A stretch of 15,552 nucleotides of DNA from Actinomycetes bacterium (GTDB lineage Bacteria > Actinomycetota > Actinomycetes > Actinomycetales > Actinomycetaceae): positions 1 through 15,552 of the forward strand of contig JAFAAX010000180.1 in NCBI GenBank assembly GCA_023426345.1, in the 5' to 3' direction. Below, piece by piece: positions 12,205-15,552 of this stretch (within the stretch, counting starts at the first letter, position 1; each line of letters opens with the position of its first letter). Made by a program: the position numbers and the translations under genes. The notes beneath the pieces were generated by a model. It did no database searches. It had not been told where the DNA came from and saw only the letters and a program-made list of their open reading frames with translations.

Positions 12205-15009
12205 TCAGTTCGGCGTGCTGGGCGGGCGCACCTTGGCCGGCGCCTCGCCGAGTTCCACACCCTGGACGCGCATGGAGACGTTGTCCGGCGCCGCACTGTC
12301 CGGCGCCGCGCTCGCGGGCGTTCCGTTCGAGGCGCCGGCGCCGCCCTCGTCAAGGGGGACCAGCCCGAGCGTGCCGGACACCTTGGTGGCGGCGGACAGG
12401 TCGGCGGAGACCTCGCGGAGCGTGGGCAGGGCCGCCGCGGGGGCGGCCAGCGTGACGGCCAGGAAGGGCGTGCGGGGGGAGACCTTCGCCTCCGACTTCA
12501 CGCGGCGCAGCACAATGAGCGCGCCGGACGCCGTGGCCAGCACCGCGGGGTCGCCCTCCGCCGCGGCCCCGCCCAGCTCTCCGGCCGTCGGCCACGAGGC
12601 GCGGTGGACGGATCCGGTGCGGTACCAGGACCAGACCTCCTCGGTGACGAAGGGGAGGAACGGGGCGAGCAGCCGCACGACCGCGTCGATGACCAGGGCC
12701 AGCGCGGCGCGCGCGGACTGCGCCTCCGCCTCCGGCCACTGCCCCTCGCGGTTGTACGCGCGCTCCTTGACCAGCTCCAGGTAGTCGTCGCAGAACGTCC
12801 AGAAGAACGACTCGGTGGTCTCCAGGGCCTTCGCGTGGTCGTAGTCCTCCAGGGCGGCCGTGGCTGTCGCGATGACGCCCGACAGTTCCGCGAGGACCGA
12901 GCGGTCCAGCGCCTCGGTGACGTGCGCCGGATCAAGATCCAGCGGCGCGCCCTCGCCGCCCATGGTCAGGGCGAACTTCGAGGCGTTGAGGACCTTGATC
13001 GCCAGGCGGCGTCCGATCTTCATCTGGGACTCGTCGAAGGCAGGATCCAGGCCCAGCCGGGCCGAGGCCGCCCAGTAGCGCACCGCGTCCGAGCCGTACT
13101 TCTCCAGCAGGCCCATCGGGGTGACGACGTTGCCCTTGGACTTCGACATCTTCTTGTGGTCGGAGTCCAGGATCCACCCGGAGATCCCCGCATGGGCCCA
13201 CGGCAGCCCGCCGAACTCCAGGTGGGCGCGCACGACGGAGGAGAACAGCCAGGTCCGGATGATGTCCTGGCCCTGGGGGCGCAGGTCCATGGGGTAGACG
13301 CGGGCGAACAGGTCGTCGTCGTCCAGCCAGCCGGACACGATCTGGGGGGACATCGACGAGGTCGCCCACGTGTCCATGATGTCGAGCTCCGCGGCGAACC
13401 CGCCGGGTTCGCCCCGCTGGTCCTCGGTGAAGCCGTCGGGCACGTCGGAGGCGGGGTCGACGGGCAGCCGGTCCTCGGCGGGTGTGAGGATCCGGTCGTG
13501 GTCGACGGTCCCGTCCTCGTCGATGCGGTACCACAGGGGGAACGGCACGCCGAAGAAGCGCTGGCGGGAGACCAGCCAGTCGTTGTTCAGCCCCGTCACC
13601 CAGTTCTCGTAGCGCACGCGCATGAACTCGGGGTGGAAGGCGAGCTCGCGGCCGCGGGCCACCAGCTCGGCGTTGAGGTCCCCGCCGGTGGCGGGATGGG
13701 TCCAGGGGCGGCCGCCGTTGCGGATGTACCACTGGCGGGAAGTGACGATCTCCAGGGGCTTGTCGCCCTTCTCGAAGAAGTTCGTCTGGCGCACCGTCTT
13801 CTGGGGCTCGCCGCGCATCTCGCCGGAGTCGCGCAGGCGGGCGACCAGCTTCTCGCGCGCGGTGAACGTGGTGGCCCCCGCCAGGTCCGCGTAGGCCTCG
13901 CGCCCCGCCGGATCCGTGATCCACTCCGGGACGTCGGCCTGCATGCGGCCGTCCTTGCGCAGCACGGCCCGCAGCGGCAGCCGGAGGTCGCGCCACCAGT
14001 CGATGTCCGTGGTGTCGCCGAACGTGCAGCACATCGCGATGCCGGCGCCCTTGTCCATCTCAGCCTCCGGGTGGGGGAGGACCGGCACCTCGACGCCGAA
14101 GACGGGTGAGGACACGGTGGTGCCGAACAGCGGCTGGTAGCGGGGATCGTCGGGGTGGGCCACCAGTGCCACGCATGCGGGCAGAAGCTCGGGTCGGGTG
14201 GTCTCGATGCAGACGTCGACGCCGTTCTCGATCGGAGCGCCGGCCGCCGCGGCGCGCGCGGCGGCGGCCGCGTCGGTGAGATGGAAGGCCAGGCGGTGGT
14301 AGAAGCCCGGGTACTCCCGGCTCTCCAGCTCGGCTTGGGCGACGGCCGTCTGGAACGTGACGTCCCACAGACCCGGCGCCTCCGCCTGGTAGGCCTCGCC
14401 GCGCGCGAGGTTGCGCAGGAATCCCGCCTGGGCGACCTTGCGGGCGCGCGTGCCGATCGTCTGATAGTGGTGCGTCCAGTCCACGGACAGGCCCAGATGG
14501 CGCCACAGCGCCTCGAACTGGCGCTCGTCCTCCACTGTCAGGCGCTCGCAGAGCTCCACGAAGTTGCGCCGCGAGATCGGCATCTGGTCGCGCGACTTGA
14601 TGGAGGCGCCGTCGCCCCCCTGGTGCGGGGGCGCGAAATCGGGATCGTAGGGCAGGGACGTGTCCACGCGCACGCCGAAGTAGTTCTGCACGCGGCGCTC
14701 GGTGGGCAGGCCGTTGTCGTCCCAGCCCATCGGGTAGAAGACCTCCTTGCCGCGCATGCGCATGTAGCGCGCGACCAGGTCCGTATGCGTGTAGGAGAAC
14801 ACGTGGCCGACGTGCAGCGAGCCCGACACGGTCGGCGGCGGCGTGTCGATGGAGTAGACCTGCTCGCGCGTGGCCGAGCGGTCGAACACGTACGTGCCGT
14901 CAGCCTCCCAGCGTTCACCCCACTTCGCCTCCAGTCCGTCGGCGCCTACGCGCTCCGGCACCACGGGCGCCGGGACCGATCGCGGGGCGGGAGTGGGCTG
15001 GGTGGGCAT
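12205..15009 (-). CDS. valS: Valyl-tRNA synthetase
   Basis: The protein is 934 aa, a class Ia aminoacyl-tRNA synthetase charging tRNA-Val. The Rossmann catalytic domain carries the HIGH motif as HVGH (66-69, in TVSGSLHVGHVFSYTHTDLV). KMSKS is exact at 620-624 (DSDHKKMSKSKGNVVTP). The CP1 editing domain, which hydrolyses mischarged Thr-tRNA, spans about 210-400 and contains the ETTRPELLPACVALVAHPDD segment. The anticodon-binding helical domain follows KMSKS. The long C-terminal coiled coil of the E. coli enzyme appears absent; instead the last ~40 residues are Ala/Gly/Pro-rich. The ATG at 15009 follows GAGGAG; an ATG ten codons upstream (15039) lies almost at the predicted transcription start and is less likely. 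Confidence 0.96.
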   Translation of the reverse strand: MPTQPTPAPRSVPAPVVPERVGADGLEAKWGERWEADGTYVFDRSATREQVYSIDTPPPTVSGSLHVGHVFSYTHTDLVARYMRMRGKEVFYPMGWDDNGLPTERRVQNYFGVRVDTSLPYDPDFAPPHQGGDGASIKSRDQMPISRRNFVELCERLTVEDERQFEALWRHLGLSVDWTHHYQTIGTRARKVAQAGFLRNLARGEAYQAEAPGLWDVTFQTAVAQAELESREYPGFYHRLAFHLTDAAAAARAAAAGAPIENGVDVCIETTRPELLPACVALVAHPDDPRYQPLFGTTVSSPVFGVEVPVLPHPEAEMDKGAGIAMCCTFGDTTDIDWWRDLRLPLRAVLRKDGRMQADVPEWITDPAGREAYADLAGATTFTAREKLVARLRDSGEMRGEPQKTVRQTNFFEKGDKPLEIVTSRQWYIRNGGRPWTHPATGGDLNAELVARGRELAFHPEFMRVRYENWVTGLNNDWLVSRQRFFGVPFPLWYRIDEDGTVDHDRILTPAEDRLPVDPASDVPDGFTEDQRGEPGGFAAELDIMDTWATSSMSPQIVSGWLDDDDLFARVYPMDLRPQGQDIIRTWLFSSVVRAHLEFGGLPWAHAGISGWILDSDHKKMSKSKGNVVTPMGLLEKYGSDAVRYWAASARLGLDPAFDESQMKIGRRLAIKVLNASKFALTMGGEGAPLDLDPAHVTEALDRSVLAELSGVIATATAALEDYDHAKALETTESFFWTFCDDYLELVKERAYNREGQWPEAEAQSARAALALVIDAVVRLLAPFLPFVTEEVWSWYRTGSVHRASWPTAGELGGAAAEGDPAVLATASGALIVLRRVKSEAKVSPRTPFLAVTLAAPAAALPTLREVSADLSAATKVSGTLGLVPLDEGGAGASNGTPASAAPDSAAPDNVSMRVQGVELGEAPAKVRPPSTPN

Positions 15010-15050
15010 GGGCGGTGTCTCCTCATTCGACGCGGACATGGGACGGATCA

Positions 15051-15080
15051 AGAGTACGCACTTGCGCAGGCCCGCACCAA
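15051..15080 (-). promoter_or_regulatory. Probable valS promoter
   Basis: On the minus strand TTGGTG (15075-15080) and TACTCT (15051-15056) are 18 bases apart. Transcription near 15044 would give a leader of about 35 bases with GAGGAG before the ATG at 15009. No T-box leader (no long structured leader or T-box sequence) is seen. Confidence 0.45.
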
Positions 15081-15130
15081 TGTGCCATCGGGAACGGTGG
15101 CCTCTCCCGCGAGGATCCGCCCAACGTCCG

Positions 15131-15193
15131 ATCGACGAGGGCGACGCCCCTCGCGCGACCCGGCGTCCCGCGAGCGGGGTCGCCCTCGTCGAT
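15131..15193. repeat. GACGAGGGC-family palindrome with 15-bp perfect arms
   Basis: ATCGACGAGGGCGAC (15131-15145) is exactly inverted as GTCGCCCTCGTCGAT (15179-15193). An inner CTCGCG (15150-15155) pairs with CGCGAG (15169-15174), making a long stem-loop of 63 bp. It lies between valS and the 3' end of the upstream minus-strand gene, 28 bases after that gene's stop. It is the best-formed copy of the dispersed motif and may also serve as a transcript end. Confidence 0.75.
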
Positions 15194-15220
15194 GGGGAGC
15201 ACCGGAGCGGCCGGTGCCCG

Positions 15221-15552
15221 TCAGCGCCGCCGCGTCCCGAAGATCGACCGCGTGATCTCGCGGCCGAGCTGCGTCCCGGCGGCGCGCACGGCATTGCCGA
15301 GCGCCTTCTCCAGGGTGTCGGCGCGCTGCCGGCGTTCCTTCTCGGCGGCCGCCTGCTCGCGTTCGGCCCGGCGCTGGGCGTCGCGGATCGCGCGCTCGCG
15401 CTCCTTCTGGGCGGCGCGCTCGGCGGCTTGGGCCTCGCGTTCGAGCTGCGCCTGGAGCTGTTTCTCCGCCTTCGCCGCGGCGGCGGCCTCGGCGGCGCGG
15501 CGCTTCTCCTCCGCGACGCGCGCCGCCTCCTCCTCGGCCGCCCGGGCGCGCC
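15221..15552 (-). CDS. HerA/DUF853-type ATPase, C-terminal 109 residues (partial)
   Basis: The frame enters from the right edge with no start and stops at 15221-15223. It encodes a long charged helical segment rich in Ala, Glu, Arg and Lys (for example EKRRAAEAAAAAKAEKQLQA and ERAIRDAQRRAEREQAAAEK). It closes with NAVRAAGTQLGREITRSIFG then TRRR. That closing G-R-E-x-x-R-S-(I/L)-F-G-T-R-R-R signature, after a Glu/Arg/Ala helix, is typical of DUF853 proteins (HerA helicase-like NTPases, YjgR group). The P-loop ATPase core lies outside the window, so the assignment rests on the tail alone. It is co-oriented with valS but has a separate 3' hairpin, suggesting a separate transcript. Confidence 0.7.
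   Translation of the reverse strand, partial: RARAAEEEAARVAEEKRRAAEAAAAAKAEKQLQAQLEREAQAAERAAQKERERAIRDAQRRAEREQAAAEKERRQRADTLEKALGNAVRAAGTQLGREITRSIFGTRRR

Noticed and set aside
12109..14109. 666-residue plus-strand frame opposite valS
   Set aside because: Antisense shadow of valS in high-GC DNA; no domains and a biased composition.
15010..15294. Upstream starts of valS up to 15294
   Set aside because: They would include the 63-bp palindrome and the likely promoter in the coding region; GAGGAG before 15009 supports the later start.

Overview
This is a high-GC chromosomal segment of an actinobacterium. The gene order tRNA-Gly, tig, clpP1, clpP2, clpX, then valS, the paired ClpP1/ClpP2 proteins, and the protein sequences point to Actinomycetaceae (Actinomyces/Schaalia-like). 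That placement is inferred from the sequence and was not searched. Most of the window is core housekeeping. The unusual material lies in the left 2.3 kb and in the intergenic regions.

Left part (1-1700): an accessory, partly decayed stretch of visibly lower GC. It holds the right end of an IS3-family insertion sequence, the severed 3' end of a winged-helix regulator gene beside it, an apparently intact GNAT acetyltransferase gene, non-coding debris, and a frameshifted, internally deleted ClbS/DfsB-family pseudogene on the minus strand. From 1700 to 3800 come two intact plus-strand genes: a HAD-family hydrolase and a 12-TM MFS transporter that appears to be leaderless.

Middle (3810-5098): divergent tRNA-Pro(TGG) and tRNA-Gly(TCC) genes, a strong terminator, then about 0.97 kb with no convincing gene. 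This stretch carries a 119-bp element with 17-bp perfect inverted ends, a five-copy inverted array of a roughly 25-bp unit on a 31-bp period, and a 15-bp perfect inverted repeat just upstream of the likely tig promoter.

Proteostasis block (5099-9677): trigger factor, ClpP1, ClpP2 (2 nt apart) and the ClpX unfoldase, i.e. a nascent-chain chaperone next to the AAA+ protease. A chorismate mutase gene overlaps the clpX stop codon by one base and is probably translationally coupled to it.

Right part (10049-15552, minus strand): a long-chain acyl-CoA synthetase downstream of valyl-tRNA synthetase, then the C-terminal end of a HerA/DUF853-type ATPase that runs off the window.

A short motif, GACGAGGGC or its complement, recurs between genes, often as facing pairs forming hairpins (best case 15131-15193, 15-bp perfect arms). 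It behaves like a REP-like dispersed palindrome and, with the 31-bp array, is the least explained feature here. I found no defence system, biosynthetic cluster or CRISPR array.
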